DNA of 64,000 nucleotides from Thauera humireducens. GTDB taxonomy: Bacteria; Pseudomonadota; Gammaproteobacteria; Burkholderiales; Rhodocyclaceae. Numbering within the stretch: the first letter of the stretch is position 1; the number at the start of each line of letters is the position of its first letter. This document shows, piece after piece, positions 43,522-55,781 of the stretch. Made by a program: the position numbers and the translations under genes. The stretch spans positions 806,001-870,000 of the forward strand of contig NZ_CP014646.1 in the NCBI RefSeq assembly GCF_001051995.2. Reading direction: 5' to 3'. The notes beneath the pieces are model-generated. The model did not search any database. It saw nothing but the letters and a program-made list of their open reading frames with translations, and was not told the origin of the DNA.

Positions 43522-45585
43522 TCAAGGATGTGAGGATGGCCCGCCATCGTCGTCGGGGCTGGTGCGAAGCGGTGGGGCGTTCAGCGGTAGCTCCAGGATC
43601 GCGCTGCTGCCCACGCCAGGCGCGCTTTCAATGCGAACGCTGCCGCCCAGGACGCCGGTGACGAGCGTATGGACGATGTGCAAGCCCAGTCCCGATCCGC
43701 CGCGTCCGAGTTTCGTGGTGAAGAACGGATCGAAAATACGCGGGAGCTGGTCGGCTTCGATGCCACAACCGTCGTCGCTGATCTGGAGGCGCACGCGGAG
43801 GCCGGGCAGGGCCGTGCCGGAAATGCGTACCGTGCCGCCGGAGCGGCCATCGAAAGCGTGGACGACGGTGTTGTTCACCAGGTTCATCAGCACCTGCGAC
43901 AGCGGTCCGGGGTAGCTATCCATGCGCAGCTCGGGCGGGACGTCTTCGATCAGCGTGACGCCGGCGCGCCTGAGCGATGGATTCAGCGTCATGCGCAGTT
44001 CGTGCAAGGTCTCGGCGACGCCGAAAGTGCGTCGCTGGTAGCTCGACTGATCGACCGCCACCTGCTTGAAGCTGGTGATCAGCTCTGCGGCCCGGCGCAG
44101 GTTGTGCTCGATCATCTCGCTCGTTTCACGCAGTTCGCGCAGGAAGCTCTCCAGTGCCGAGCGCCGCAGCCCCTCGGTGACGGCCGTTTCGAAGCGCTTG
44201 CGCTGGTCGCTCAGCGTGCTGGCGACCATCACGGCATTACCGATCGGGGTGTTGAGTTCGTGAGCCACCCCCGCCACCAGCGCCCCCAGGCTGGCGAGCT
44301 TCTCCGATCGCACCAGTTCGTGCTGGGCCAGCGTCAGGTCGGCGATCGCCTGTCTCAGGTCGCGTGTCCGTTCTTCCACCCGTGCTTCCAGACTCTGGTT
44401 GAGCGCCTCGAGTTGCGCGCGCGCCTCACGCTGGGCCGTGACGTCGCTGTAGCTCGTCAGCACGTTGTCGCCGATCATGGCGCCGCCAATCAACACGTGA
44501 CGCTGCCGTTCGTCCTTGCCGGTGACGATGTACTCGGCCGGCTCGATCTCTCCGTTGCGTTCGGTGATCGCAGCCCTTGCCCTGGACCAGGTCGCGCGCG
44601 CCTCCTCGCGATACGCGGGGTCGGGGTAGGCGCATTCCCACCAGTGCTCGGTGCGCGGGAGGTCCTCCAGCGTGTAGCCGAACAGCTGGATCCAGTGGCG
44701 GTTGACGGCAAGGAAGTGACCGTCGCTCTCGGTGAGCGCAAGGCCGACCGGCGCCAGCTCGAACAACTGACGGAAGCGTTCTTCGCTGTCCTGGAGTGCG
44801 CGTGCGGCGCGCTGCTCGTCGGTCACGTCGCGCACCACGGTCACGTAACGCCGGCCGCGTTCGCCGTCGTCTGCGCCAAGGTCGATCGCGGGGTTCAGCA
44901 CCACGTCCGCCATGAAGGTGCTGCCGTCGCCGCGCAGATGACGCCAGAGAAAGTGTTCGGTTTCACCCGCGAGGGCGCGTTCCATGTGCCGTACTGCGGC
45001 AGTAAACGAAGACTCGCCGTCGTCCTGGCGTTCAGGGGAGAGGTCGCCGGGGTGGCGTCCGACCAGTTGTTCGCGCGGCATTGCGAACAGCGTCGTCGCG
45101 GCCGTGTTGCAGGCCATGACGTGGTGGTCCTCGACGATCATGATTGCGTCGTTCGAACTCTCGACCATCTCCTGGAACAGGCGCAGGGAGCGTTCGGCAG
45201 CCTTTCGGGCCGATTCCAGCTGACGCTGCTCGGTGACGTCCTCGTAGCTCACCACCATCAAGGTGGTGTCGTCGGCGAACATCTTGCGCGCAGAGACGAT
45301 GACGGTGCGCAGGCTGCCGTCGGCACGACGCAGCGTCGTTTCCGTCTTGCTGATGTCGTCGAAGCCGACTGCGCGCAGGAAGTCGGCGCGGAACGAGACG
45401 TCGGGCCAGAGGCCAAATGCTTCACCTGCCCTGCCTTGTACCTCGTCGGGCCGATAGCCGAAGCATTCGAACCACGATCGATTCCAGAACGACGCCAGCA
45501 GCCCGCCCGCCGCGTCGAGCGGCGAGTAGGACATCGGCAGTGGTGCGTAGTCGAACAGACTGACGAAGGTCTGCAGCTTATCCAT
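43522..45585 (-). CDS. Cytoplasmic sensor histidine kinase with three PAS domains
   Basis: The 687-residue protein has no membrane helix. PAS domains occupy about residues 8-120, 135-255 and 268-385, each ending in a DVT-type PAC motif, followed by a coiled coil (QSLEARVEERTRDLRQAIAD), the phospho-acceptor H442 in GVAHELNTPIG, and an ATPase domain with NLVNN, DDGCGI and GSGLGLHIV. The HELNTPIG box is of the four-helix HisKA type often paired with EAL-bearing regulators. It heads a two-gene leftward unit with the receiver-EAL gene. Confidence 0.9.
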   Translation of the reverse strand: MDKLQTFVSLFDYAPLPMSYSPLDAAGGLLASFWNRSWFECFGYRPDEVQGRAGEAFGLWPDVSFRADFLRAVGFDDISKTETTLRRADGSLRTVIVSARKMFADDTTLMVVSYEDVTEQRQLESARKAAERSLRLFQEMVESSNDAIMIVEDHHVMACNTAATTLFAMPREQLVGRHPGDLSPERQDDGESSFTAAVRHMERALAGETEHFLWRHLRGDGSTFMADVVLNPAIDLGADDGERGRRYVTVVRDVTDEQRAARALQDSEERFRQLFELAPVGLALTESDGHFLAVNRHWIQLFGYTLEDLPRTEHWWECAYPDPAYREEARATWSRARAAITERNGEIEPAEYIVTGKDERQRHVLIGGAMIGDNVLTSYSDVTAQREARAQLEALNQSLEARVEERTRDLRQAIADLTLAQHELVRSEKLASLGALVAGVAHELNTPIGNAVMVASTLSDQRKRFETAVTEGLRRSALESFLRELRETSEMIEHNLRRAAELITSFKQVAVDQSSYQRRTFGVAETLHELRMTLNPSLRRAGVTLIEDVPPELRMDSYPGPLSQVLMNLVNNTVVHAFDGRSGGTVRISGTALPGLRVRLQISDDGCGIEADQLPRIFDPFFTTKLGRGGSGLGLHIVHTLVTGVLGGSVRIESAPGVGSSAILELPLNAPPLRTSPDDDGGPSSHP

Positions 45586-45808
45586 CGGGTGTCCGTTGTT
45601 GGGCGTCTCGGTGCGGCCAGCGGCGCGGAAGTATTCGCAGCATCATATCGTTGCTGCTGCGCCGAAGGGATGCATGAGTGACGTTTCCTGCATGCATCAG
45701 ACGTGTCGTGCCGGACGCCGGCAGGGTTGTATGATCAAGGCCGACGCTGGTGCGCATCCCGGCGGGACAGGCAGCCAGCGAGACGTCACAGACGCGGGAG
45801 GGCGAGGA

Positions 45809-46546
45809 ATGGTCAAGGTCATCGTGAGCGGCCATAGCCGCGGGCTCGGCGAGGCGGTTGCCGCTGCATTGCTTCTACGTGGGGCCAGGGTGCTGGGACT
45901 TGCACGCAACCGCAATGCGCGGCTCGCCGCGCGCTTCCCGGACACCTTCTCCGAAGTGGCGCTCGATCTGGCGGACGCAGATGCGCTCCCGCGCTGGCTC
46001 GAGACGGGGAGGCTTGGAGCCTGGATTGACGGGGCCGAGCAGGCGGTGCTGGTCAACAACGCGGGCACCATCTCGCCAATGGGCCCGCCGGCGCTGCAGG
46101 ACCCGAACGAGGTGGCGCGCGCGCTCGCGCTGAATGTCGCTGCGCCGTTGATGCTTGCCGCGGCCTTCTGCGCAGCCGCCGCCTCGGTCACCGACCGTCG
46201 CATCCTGCATGTGTCGAGCGGCGCGGCGCGCAAGCCCTATCCGGGTTGGAGCGTCTACTGTGCGAGCAAGGCGGCGCTGGACCATCACGCCCGTGCGGTC
46301 GCGGAGGACAAGGTCGCGGGCCTGCGCATCTGCAGCCTCGCGCCGGGCGTGCTCGACACCGAGATGCAGGCCACGATTCGCGCGACCAGCCTGGAGCGCT
46401 TTCCGTTGCGTGAGCGCTTTGCCGAGATGCAGCGAGCGGGCGGACTCGTCCCGGTCGACGATTGTGCACGGCGCCTGACCGACTACCTGCTGGGCGACGC
46501 CTTCGGCACGGCGCCGACCGCCGATCTGCGCGACCTGCCGGGCTGA
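45809..46546 (+). CDS. Short-chain dehydrogenase/reductase
   Basis: The 245-residue Rossmann protein has the nucleotide motif SGHSRGLGEA, VNNAGTISPMG, and the catalytic Ser and YCASK. It is a classical SDR using NAD(P)(H), but the substrate cannot be read from the sequence. The ATG at 45809 was chosen because it follows GAGGGCGAGGA and gives the standard start; a longer frame runs upstream without support. It lies alone between the divergent kinase gene and clpB. Confidence 0.88.
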   Translation: MVKVIVSGHSRGLGEAVAAALLLRGARVLGLARNRNARLAARFPDTFSEVALDLADADALPRWLETGRLGAWIDGAEQAVLVNNAGTISPMGPPALQDPNEVARALALNVAAPLMLAAAFCAAAASVTDRRILHVSSGAARKPYPGWSVYCASKAALDHHARAVAEDKVAGLRICSLAPGVLDTEMQATIRATSLERFPLRERFAEMQRAGGLVPVDDCARRLTDYLLGDAFGTAPTADLRDLPG

Positions 46547-46586
46547 GGCCGCATGCCGCCACGAGGAGATCCTGGCGATACGGCCT

Positions 46587-46615
46587 CTTGAAGCGGGGCG
46601 AACGCGCCCCACATA
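46587..46615 (+). promoter_or_regulatory. Sigma-32 heat-shock promoter of clpB
   Basis: CTTGAA (46587-46592) and CCCCACATA (46607-46615) are separated by 14 bases, matching the RpoH consensus (CTTGAA, CCCCATNTA) with one mismatch in the -10 element. It sits 35 bases before the clpB start, as expected for this chaperone. Confidence 0.8.
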
Positions 46616-46649
46616 AGGTGCAGTTCAATGAATCCCGAGGATGCTCCAG

Positions 46650-49229
<2,580 letters not shown>

Positions 49230-49246
49230 TGGCGTGTGACCGCCGG

Positions 49247-49269
49247 GCCGGCCCTTGCACGGGGCCGGC
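49247..49269 (+). terminator. GC-rich hairpin between clpB and the convergent EAL gene
   Basis: GCCGGCCC (49247-49254) pairs with GGGCCGGC (49262-49269), directly before the stop codon of the convergent gene. There is no T run, so classification as a terminator is tentative. Confidence 0.35.
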
Positions 49270-52200
49270 TCAGTGGTGGCCCAAGCCCCTGATCCAGGCC
49301 TCGAAGCTGCCGGCGTCGAGCGGCCTGGAGAACAGGTAGCCCTGCATCAGCGTGCAGTTGCGCTCGGCGAGAAAGGCACGCTGGCCGGGTGTCTCGACAC
49401 CCTCGGCAACCACGTCCATGCCGAGGTCGCGGGCGAGCGAGAGTGCGGCCGAGACAACCGCGGCGTCCTCGGTGTCGCCCGGCAGGTCGGCGACGAAGGA
49501 GCGGTCGATCTTGATCCGGCTCAGTGGCAGGCGCTTGAGGTAGGCAAGGCACGAATAGCCGGTGCCGAAATCGTCGAGTGCGAGCGTGAGGCCGCGCTCG
49601 ATCAGGCGGTTGAGGCGTTCGAGCTGCTCGCTGCCGGGGTTCATCAGCGCGCTCTCGGTGATCTCGAGCTCGATCGCGGCGGGGTCGGCGCCGGTCTCGT
49701 CGAGGATGCGGGCGACGACGTCGGGGAAGTCCGCACGCTGGAACTGCAGTGCCGAAATGTTGATGGCCACCGTCAGGTCGCGCAGGCCGGCTGCGGCCCA
49801 TTCCGCCTGTTGGCGGCACGCTTCGCGCAACACCCACTCGCCGATCGGCACGATCATTCCCACATCCTCGGCGATCGGGATGAACTGGGCCGGCGGCACC
49901 AGTCCGCGTTCGGGGTGTTGCCAGCGCACCAGCGCCTCGCAGCCGATTGCGCGGCCGCTGCGGGTGTCGATCTGGGGTTGGTAGTGCAGCAGCAACTGCT
50001 TTCCGGCAACGGCCCGGCGCAGCGCGCTTTCGAGCTTGAGGCGCTCGTTGGCACGTTCGTTCATCGCCGGGACGAAGAACTGGAAGTTGTTGCGGCCTGC
50101 AGCCTTGGCACCATACATCGCCGTGTCGGCGTGCTTGAGCAGGACGTCGACCGACTGACCGTCGTCGGGGTAGAGCGCGATGCCGATGCTCACCGAGGGA
50201 CGCAGATCGTGGTCTTCGATGCGCAGCGTATCGTCGAGTACCTCGAGCATCTTGCGTGCGACGGTTGCCGCATCGCCGGGGTGCTCGAGGCGGGGCAGGA
50301 GGGCGACGAATTCGTCGCCGCCGAGCCGGGCCAGGCGATCTTCTCCGCGCAGGCAGCCCGACAGACGACGCGCCACGGCCGCCAGCAGGCGATCGCCGAC
50401 CGGGTGCCCGAGTGAGTCGTTGACGGTCTTGAAGTTGTCCAGATCGAGGAACAGTACCGCCAGGCGGTCGCCATGGCGCTCTGCGGTGCGCAGCGCTCCC
50501 TGTGCCTGGCCAATCCAGGCGCTGCGGTTGGGGAGTCCGGTCAGCGTGTCGAAGTGCGCGAGGTACTGGATGTGCGCTTCGGCCTGCCGTGCCTCGGTGA
50601 CGTCCTGCACCGTGCCGCGGATGTGGGCGAGGGCGCCATCGCGCCACTCGCTCTCGATCTGGAACTGCAGTACGCGGGCGGGCTCGCGGTCCGTTCGTGC
50701 GTCGATCGTGACCTGCCCCGGTGCCTGTGCGAGCTCTTCGAGTTTCGCTTCGATCATCGGCCGGTCCTCGGGCGCGAGGGCCGCGACGATGTCATGTACC
50801 GATCCGAGCCGGTGCAGTTTCGTGTCGAGCAGGCGATGAAGGTCGTCCGAGCAGCGCAGACCCCGCTGCCCGACCCGGGTTTCCCAGCTGCCCATTCGCG
50901 CGATCCGCATCGCCTCCGCAAGGGCAGCCTGATTCTCACGAAGCGTGGCGGTGGTGGCCTCGAGTTCCCGCGTGCGGCGGTCCACGAGACCGGTGATGCG
51001 GCGGGTGTGGCCAGTACTGATCAGCAGGAAGGCGCCCAGCAGGCCCGTGCCCAGCAGGCCGGTCGCGACTGCACCCCAGGCGGCCCAGGTGCGCTGCGCG
51101 TAGATGTAGTTGTCGGTGGCGCGCAGACGCAGCTCCCAGGAGCGTCCCGCAAAGGGCAGGGCGACCCGGCGGCTTATCGCATGCGCCAGCCACGTGGCCG
51201 AATCGCACTCATCCAGTCCGGTCAGGCGCTGGCGTCCGGGGGCGGCGGCCGTATCCTTGAGGCAGAGTTCGATTCCGATTTCCTCGGCCTGCGCCCTTAC
51301 TGCCGCCAGCGCGTCGTCCATGCGGAAGGCCGAAGAAACAATGCCTTCCTCCGAGTGAAGACTGAGCGCCCCCTTGTGTGTCGACGAGGCGTGGCGGTGC
51401 GTGGCCAGGTAAAGGACGACGCCCTTCTGCGTTCCTGTTTCCTGGACGAGCCGGAACGCCTCTGCGGCGACGGGGCTACCCGTCTGGCGGCTCTCGAGGA
51501 TGGCCTGCGCCGCGGGGGAAAGTGACATGGGGTTGATGCCGATCGCACTGGCGTTGTGCTCCAGCGGTGCGACGTAGACGATCGGCAGGTATTCCGGCGC
51601 ATCTGCGGCGGGATATACCTTCCCCTGCATATCCCGGTCTAGGATCTGAAAGTCCGGATGACCCGATGCGCGTACCAGGGTCTCGAAGCGCGCGCGCTGG
51701 CCCTGCAGGACCCTCGCGTTCCAGGCGAAATTCTTCGTGCCGGGATAGCGGTTCAGCCAAGGGCGGACGAAATCCTGGAACTCCTCGTGCGACACGTTTT
51801 CGCTCACGCTCATCAGCCCACGGATCGCGAGCATCATGTCGATCTGTGCATCGAGGCGCTTGCGCACCTGGCTGGCGAGATGCTCGGTGTCGCGGGTGAA
51901 CTGTGCCTGGACGCGCAACTCTTCCCAGACGAGCACCTGCCGGAACGCGAAGGCCAGGATCGCAAGCGCGAGTCCGAGCGGAATGGCAACGCCGAGCCGA
52001 CGGCCATCCCAGTCGGCTGAAGGGCGTCCGAACAGTACGAACATCAGCGGCGCCATGACGATCACGCCCAGTGTGTCGCCCAGCCACCATGTCCACCAGT
52101 TGAACGCCATCTCCTGGGTCGTGATGATTCCTGCCGCGTGGAGGGCCGGAACCGACAGCGATGCATTGACCAGCGAACCGATCGGGGCGACCAGTACGAG

Positions 52201-52572
52201 GAAACGCACGATGGTGCGCGGCGAGTCGAGACGGTTGGGAAAGCCGATCAGCCATCGGGCAAGCCAGGCGCCAGCCGCGGCCTGCAGCACAGCGCCGAAC
52301 GTCGGAATCAGCAGGCCGGCGAGCGGCGCCTGGCTGATCCCGACCGCAAGGTGCGCGATGAACTGGACGACGAGGGCGCCTGCGAGGATGCCCGGCCAGA
52401 CGCGCGCACCGAAGATCAGCATGGCGGATAGCGCGATGCCGGCGGGCGGAAACGCGGGCGTGGTGTAACCCGGCGGTACGGCGAGCTTTATCGACAGCCA
52501 GCCGCTGATCGCGTAGCCGAGTCCGACGAGGAGGGCGAGGCCGACGTTTTCGGCCAGTTTGTGAATCTGCAT
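49270..52572 (-). CDS. MASE1-CHASE-PAS-GGDEF-EAL cyclic di-GMP enzyme
   Basis: The 1100-residue protein has an N-terminal MASE1 multi-helix sensor (about 10-205, LAVPPGYTTPAFPPAGIAL), a CHASE extracytoplasmic domain (about 235-430) bounded by a second membrane helix (LLGTGLLGAFLLISTG), a PAS domain, a GGDEF domain with intact LARLGGDEFVALL and an inhibitory site RGED five residues ahead, and an EAL domain with EALVRW, LEITES and DDFGTG. Both cyclase and phosphodiesterase sites look functional. The start at 52572 is just before the MASE1 helix; the ribosome site is weak. It converges with clpB and is divergent from ppiD. Confidence 0.92.
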   Translation of the reverse strand: MQIHKLAENVGLALLVGLGYAISGWLSIKLAVPPGYTTPAFPPAGIALSAMLIFGARVWPGILAGALVVQFIAHLAVGISQAPLAGLLIPTFGAVLQAAAGAWLARWLIGFPNRLDSPRTIVRFLVLVAPIGSLVNASLSVPALHAAGIITTQEMAFNWWTWWLGDTLGVIVMAPLMFVLFGRPSADWDGRRLGVAIPLGLALAILAFAFRQVLVWEELRVQAQFTRDTEHLASQVRKRLDAQIDMMLAIRGLMSVSENVSHEEFQDFVRPWLNRYPGTKNFAWNARVLQGQRARFETLVRASGHPDFQILDRDMQGKVYPAADAPEYLPIVYVAPLEHNASAIGINPMSLSPAAQAILESRQTGSPVAAEAFRLVQETGTQKGVVLYLATHRHASSTHKGALSLHSEEGIVSSAFRMDDALAAVRAQAEEIGIELCLKDTAAAPGRQRLTGLDECDSATWLAHAISRRVALPFAGRSWELRLRATDNYIYAQRTWAAWGAVATGLLGTGLLGAFLLISTGHTRRITGLVDRRTRELEATTATLRENQAALAEAMRIARMGSWETRVGQRGLRCSDDLHRLLDTKLHRLGSVHDIVAALAPEDRPMIEAKLEELAQAPGQVTIDARTDREPARVLQFQIESEWRDGALAHIRGTVQDVTEARQAEAHIQYLAHFDTLTGLPNRSAWIGQAQGALRTAERHGDRLAVLFLDLDNFKTVNDSLGHPVGDRLLAAVARRLSGCLRGEDRLARLGGDEFVALLPRLEHPGDAATVARKMLEVLDDTLRIEDHDLRPSVSIGIALYPDDGQSVDVLLKHADTAMYGAKAAGRNNFQFFVPAMNERANERLKLESALRRAVAGKQLLLHYQPQIDTRSGRAIGCEALVRWQHPERGLVPPAQFIPIAEDVGMIVPIGEWVLREACRQQAEWAAAGLRDLTVAINISALQFQRADFPDVVARILDETGADPAAIELEITESALMNPGSEQLERLNRLIERGLTLALDDFGTGYSCLAYLKRLPLSRIKIDRSFVADLPGDTEDAAVVSAALSLARDLGMDVVAEGVETPGQRAFLAERNCTLMQGYLFSRPLDAGSFEAWIRGLGHH

Positions 52573-52764
52573 TTCGCGCAGTATATCGGTGCCCAGTTGC
52601 CCATTTCGAGGCATAGCGCACGTTCTGCTTGCCGAGCGGCCTGAAGCCCCCGTGGATGCGCTAAACTCCCGCCCTTGCAAATGCGGGCTGATTGACGGAC
52701 GAATGAACGCCCTTCGTCCTCGTGCTGTCCGTACTCCATTCCCAAGGCTCCCACGGATATCGAG

Positions 52765-54657
52765 ATGTTCGAAGCTGTTCGCAGCAACAAGCGCGTTGCC
52801 CAGGTGATCCTGGCCATTCTTATCGTCCCATTTGCCTTCTTCGGCATGGACGCTTATTTCAGTGACGCCCCGGGTGGTAACGAAGTCGCGACGGTTGCCG
52901 GTTCGCCGATCGGTACGGTCGAGTTCGAAGAGGCACTGCGTGACCAGCAGGACCGCTTGCGCGCTGCAGCGGGTGGTACGGCCGATCGCGCCCTGCTCGA
53001 ATCCGAGGAGCTTCGCCGATCGGTGCTCGAGAACCTGATCAATCGCCGCGTGCTGGCGCTGTATGCGGCCGAGAACCGCTTTGTCGTCACCCCGCAGGAG
53101 CTGCAGACGACGATCGCCAACGTGGAGTCCTTCCAGGAGGACGGCCGTTTCTCGCTGCAGCGCTACGAGACGCTGCTGCGTGCCCAGGGGATGAGCCCGG
53201 CGATGTTCGAGGCGCGCCTGGCGCAGGACATCCGAGTCCAGCAACTGTCTCTCGCGCTGGGCGAGGCCGGATTTGCGCCGGCCGCATCGGCCCGCCGCTT
53301 CCTGGCTGCCCAGCTCGAGGAGCGCAGCATTCGCGAACTGCGCCTGCCGGTGTCGAAGATGGAGGCGGAGATCACCGTGAGCGACGACGAGGTCAAGGCC
53401 TACTACACCGCGAATCAGGACCGCTTCCAGCGTCCGGCCCGCCTGCAGGCCGACTACGTGGTGTTCGACCGTGAGGCGGTCGAGAAGCAGGTGAGCGTCA
53501 GTGACGATGAGATCCGCGCGTTCTACGAAGGCAACCCGGCGCGTTTCGGCGTACCCGAGGAACGCCAGGCACGCCACATCCTGCTCGAACTGGCGGCCGA
53601 TGCAGGCGAAGCCGACGTCAGTCGCGTCATGAACGAGGCAAAGGCGCTGGTGGAGGCGCTTCGCAAGGATCCGTCCCGCTTCGCCGCGCTGGCGAAGGAG
53701 AAGTCGCAGGATTCGGGCTCGGCCTCGCGCGGTGGCGATCTGGGCTTCTTCGGGCGTGGCGTGATGGTGGGCGCGTTCGAGGATGCGGTGTTCTCGCAGC
53801 AGCAGGATCAGATCGGCGAGCCGGTACGCAGCGACTTCGGGGTGCACATCATTCAGGTCACCGGCATCAAGCCCGCGAGCACGCGCGCGCTCGACGAGGT
53901 CCGCGACGAGATCGCTGGTGAACTCCGCACACAGGCGGCCAGTCGGCTTTACGCCGAACAGGCCGAACAGTTTGCGAACATGGTCTATGAGCAGGCCGAC
54001 AGCCTTGCCCCGGTGGCCGAGGCGCTCAAGCTCGAGATCCGCAGCACCGATTGGGTGTCGCGCGAGGGCGGCAGCATCGGCGGGTACAGCAACGAACGGC
54101 TGCTGAATGCGCTGTTCGGCGATGACGCCGTCAGGAACGCACGCAACACCGAGGCCGTCGAGGTTGCGACCAACACGCTGGTCGCGGCACGCGTCAAGGC
54201 CTACGAGGCGGCTGTGCTGCTGCCGCTGGACGAGGTCAAGGCCCGTATCGTGGCCGATCTGCGGCGTGAGGCGGCGGCGCGCCGTGTCGCCGAGCAGGGC
54301 GCGGCGATGCTCGCTGCGCTCAACAAGGGCGAGCAGGTCGACGGTAAATGGAGTGAAGCCCGTGCGCTGCAGCGCTCTGCTCCCGGCCTGCCTGGCGCGG
54401 CCATGCAGGCGGTGTTCTCGGCGCAGTCGAAGGAACTGCCGACGCACGTCGGCCTCGGCCTGCCCGAGGGTGACTATGTGCTCTATCGCATCGAGTCCGT
54501 GACACGCCCCGAGATTGCGGATGACGATCCGCGCGTGCTTGCCGTGGCCGAACAGTATGCGCAGGTGCTGGCCGAGCGCGATTTTGGCGCCTTCCTGTCG
54601 GAATTGCGCAACCGCTACGAGGTGCAGGTCAAGCTGCAGCCGAGATCACAGCCCTGA
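52765..54657 (+). CDS. ppiD: Periplasmic folding chaperone PpiD (SurA/parvulin type)
   Basis: The 630-residue protein has one N-terminal membrane anchor ([20 protein letters not shown]) in the usual PpiD context [13 protein letters not shown], a large SurA-like helical domain, and a parvulin domain (about 265-370, [10 protein letters not shown] to [11 protein letters not shown]). PpiD helps proteins leaving the Sec channel. The parvulin domain is often inactive in this family, which I cannot judge. It precedes the convergent fabI with a shared terminator. Confidence 0.93.
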   Translation: MFEAVRSNKRVAQVILAILIVPFAFFGMDAYFSDAPGGNEVATVAGSPIGTVEFEEALRDQQDRLRAAAGGTADRALLESEELRRSVLENLINRRVLALYAAENRFVVTPQELQTTIANVESFQEDGRFSLQRYETLLRAQGMSPAMFEARLAQDIRVQQLSLALGEAGFAPAASARRFLAAQLEERSIRELRLPVSKMEAEITVSDDEVKAYYTANQDRFQRPARLQADYVVFDREAVEKQVSVSDDEIRAFYEGNPARFGVPEERQARHILLELAADAGEADVSRVMNEAKALVEALRKDPSRFAALAKEKSQDSGSASRGGDLGFFGRGVMVGAFEDAVFSQQQDQIGEPVRSDFGVHIIQVTGIKPASTRALDEVRDEIAGELRTQAASRLYAEQAEQFANMVYEQADSLAPVAEALKLEIRSTDWVSREGGSIGGYSNERLLNALFGDDAVRNARNTEAVEVATNTLVAARVKAYEAAVLLPLDEVKARIVADLRREAAARRVAEQGAAMLAALNKGEQVDGKWSEARALQRSAPGLPGAAMQAVFSAQSKELPTHVGLGLPEGDYVLYRIESVTRPEIADDDPRVLAVAEQYAQVLAERDFGAFLSELRNRYEVQVKLQPRSQP

Positions 54658-54660
54658 TCC

Positions 54661-54732
54661 GGCATGACGACCCCAAAGGGTCGTCATGCCCCCAGGCAGC
54701 AAACCAAAAGGCCCGATCGAATCGGGCCTTTT
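54661..54732. terminator. Bidirectional terminator pair between ppiD and fabI
   Basis: A perfect 12-base stem GGCATGACGACC / GGTCGTCATGCC (54661-54690) is followed by a second stem AAAAGGCCCGAT / ATCGGGCCTTTT (54706-54732) with a 3-base loop. The second has T runs on both strands, so it can stop both genes; the first has no T tail. Confidence 0.85.
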
Positions 54733-54770
54733 GCTTTGCTCAGGCCGCTGCTTGCGCGGCCAGAGGTCTT

Positions 54771-55565
54771 TCAGGGCATGGGTGCTGCGTTGCCCAGCGC
54801 AGTGGTGTTGAAACCACCGTCCACATACATGACTTCGCCGTTGATGCCGCTGGCGAGATCCGAGCACAGGAAGGCCGCAGCGTTGCCGACTTCCTCGATC
54901 GTCACGTTGCGGCGCAGCGGAGAATTGTGCTCGTTGAAGGCCAGCAGCTTGCCGAAGCTGCCGATGCCCGAGGCGGCCAGCGTCTTGATCGGACCGGCGG
55001 AGATGGCATTGGCGCGCGTGCCTTCAGGGCCGAGGGTCACGGCCAGGTAGCGGACCGAGGCTTCGAGACTCGCCTTGGCGAGGCCCATGATGTTGTAGTT
55101 GGGCATGGTGCGCACCGCGCCCAGGTAGGACAAGGTCAGCAGTGCGCCGTTGCGGCCCTTCATCATCGGGCGTGCGGCCTTCGCCAGTGCCGGGAAGCTG
55201 TAGGTGCTGACTTCCTGCGAGATGCGGAATGCCTCGCGCGTGAGGCCGTCGAGGAAGTCGCCTTCCAGGGCCTCGCCCGGGGCGAAGGCGATGGAGTGGA
55301 CGAGGCCGTCCAGGCCGTCCCAGTGCTCGCCGAGCAGCCGGAACAGGTCGGTGATCTGTGCGTCATCCTGCACGTCGAGCGGGAAAAGCAGCGAGCTGCC
55401 GAAATCGGCGGCCATTTTGGCAACCCGTTCCTGGAAGCGTTCGTTCTGGTACGTGAAGGCCAGTTCGGCGCCTTCGCGGTGCATGGCCTTGGCGATGCCG
55501 TATGCAATGGAACGATTGCTCAGAAGACCGGTGATCAGAATACGTTTGCCGGCGAGAAAGCCCAT
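54771..55565 (-). CDS. fabI: Enoyl-[acyl-carrier-protein] reductase (NADH)
   Basis: The 264-residue SDR starts [20 protein letters not shown], with the FabI-type [20 protein letters not shown] and the catalytic pair in [19 protein letters not shown] (Tyr-x6-Lys), unlike the classical YxxxK. It reduces enoyl-ACP in fatty-acid elongation and is the target of triclosan-like inhibitors. Upstream in-frame codons add 13 residues without support. Confidence 0.96.
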   Translation of the reverse strand: MGFLAGKRILITGLLSNRSIAYGIAKAMHREGAELAFTYQNERFQERVAKMAADFGSSLLFPLDVQDDAQITDLFRLLGEHWDGLDGLVHSIAFAPGEALEGDFLDGLTREAFRISQEVSTYSFPALAKAARPMMKGRNGALLTLSYLGAVRTMPNYNIMGLAKASLEASVRYLAVTLGPEGTRANAISAGPIKTLAASGIGSFGKLLAFNEHNSPLRRNVTIEEVGNAAAFLCSDLASGINGEVMYVDGGFNTTALGNAAPMP

Positions 55566-55781
55566 GGATCCAACTCCGAATGACAAGCTGGCAATTATAG
55601 CCATAACCCCGATGAAGGCAGTGGTGTTCGAAACGATCCGTGTAGCGCCGGAAGTCGATGCCTGCGCCTGTGCAGGGCGTGTTTACGGGCGATTCCGATG
55701 GACGTGCGGGTATCGACAGACGCTGCGAGGCAGGGGAAAACCTGCCAGAATCGGGGCTGTCCTTGATCTGTCCACTTGCCT

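Noticed and set aside
43669..45681. A 670-codon rightward open frame over the PAS kinase gene
   Set aside because: No recognisable fold, while the leftward kinase has all motifs.
52573..54447. A 625-residue N-terminal extension of the GGDEF-EAL protein
   Set aside because: Fully antisense to ppiD and without domain similarity.
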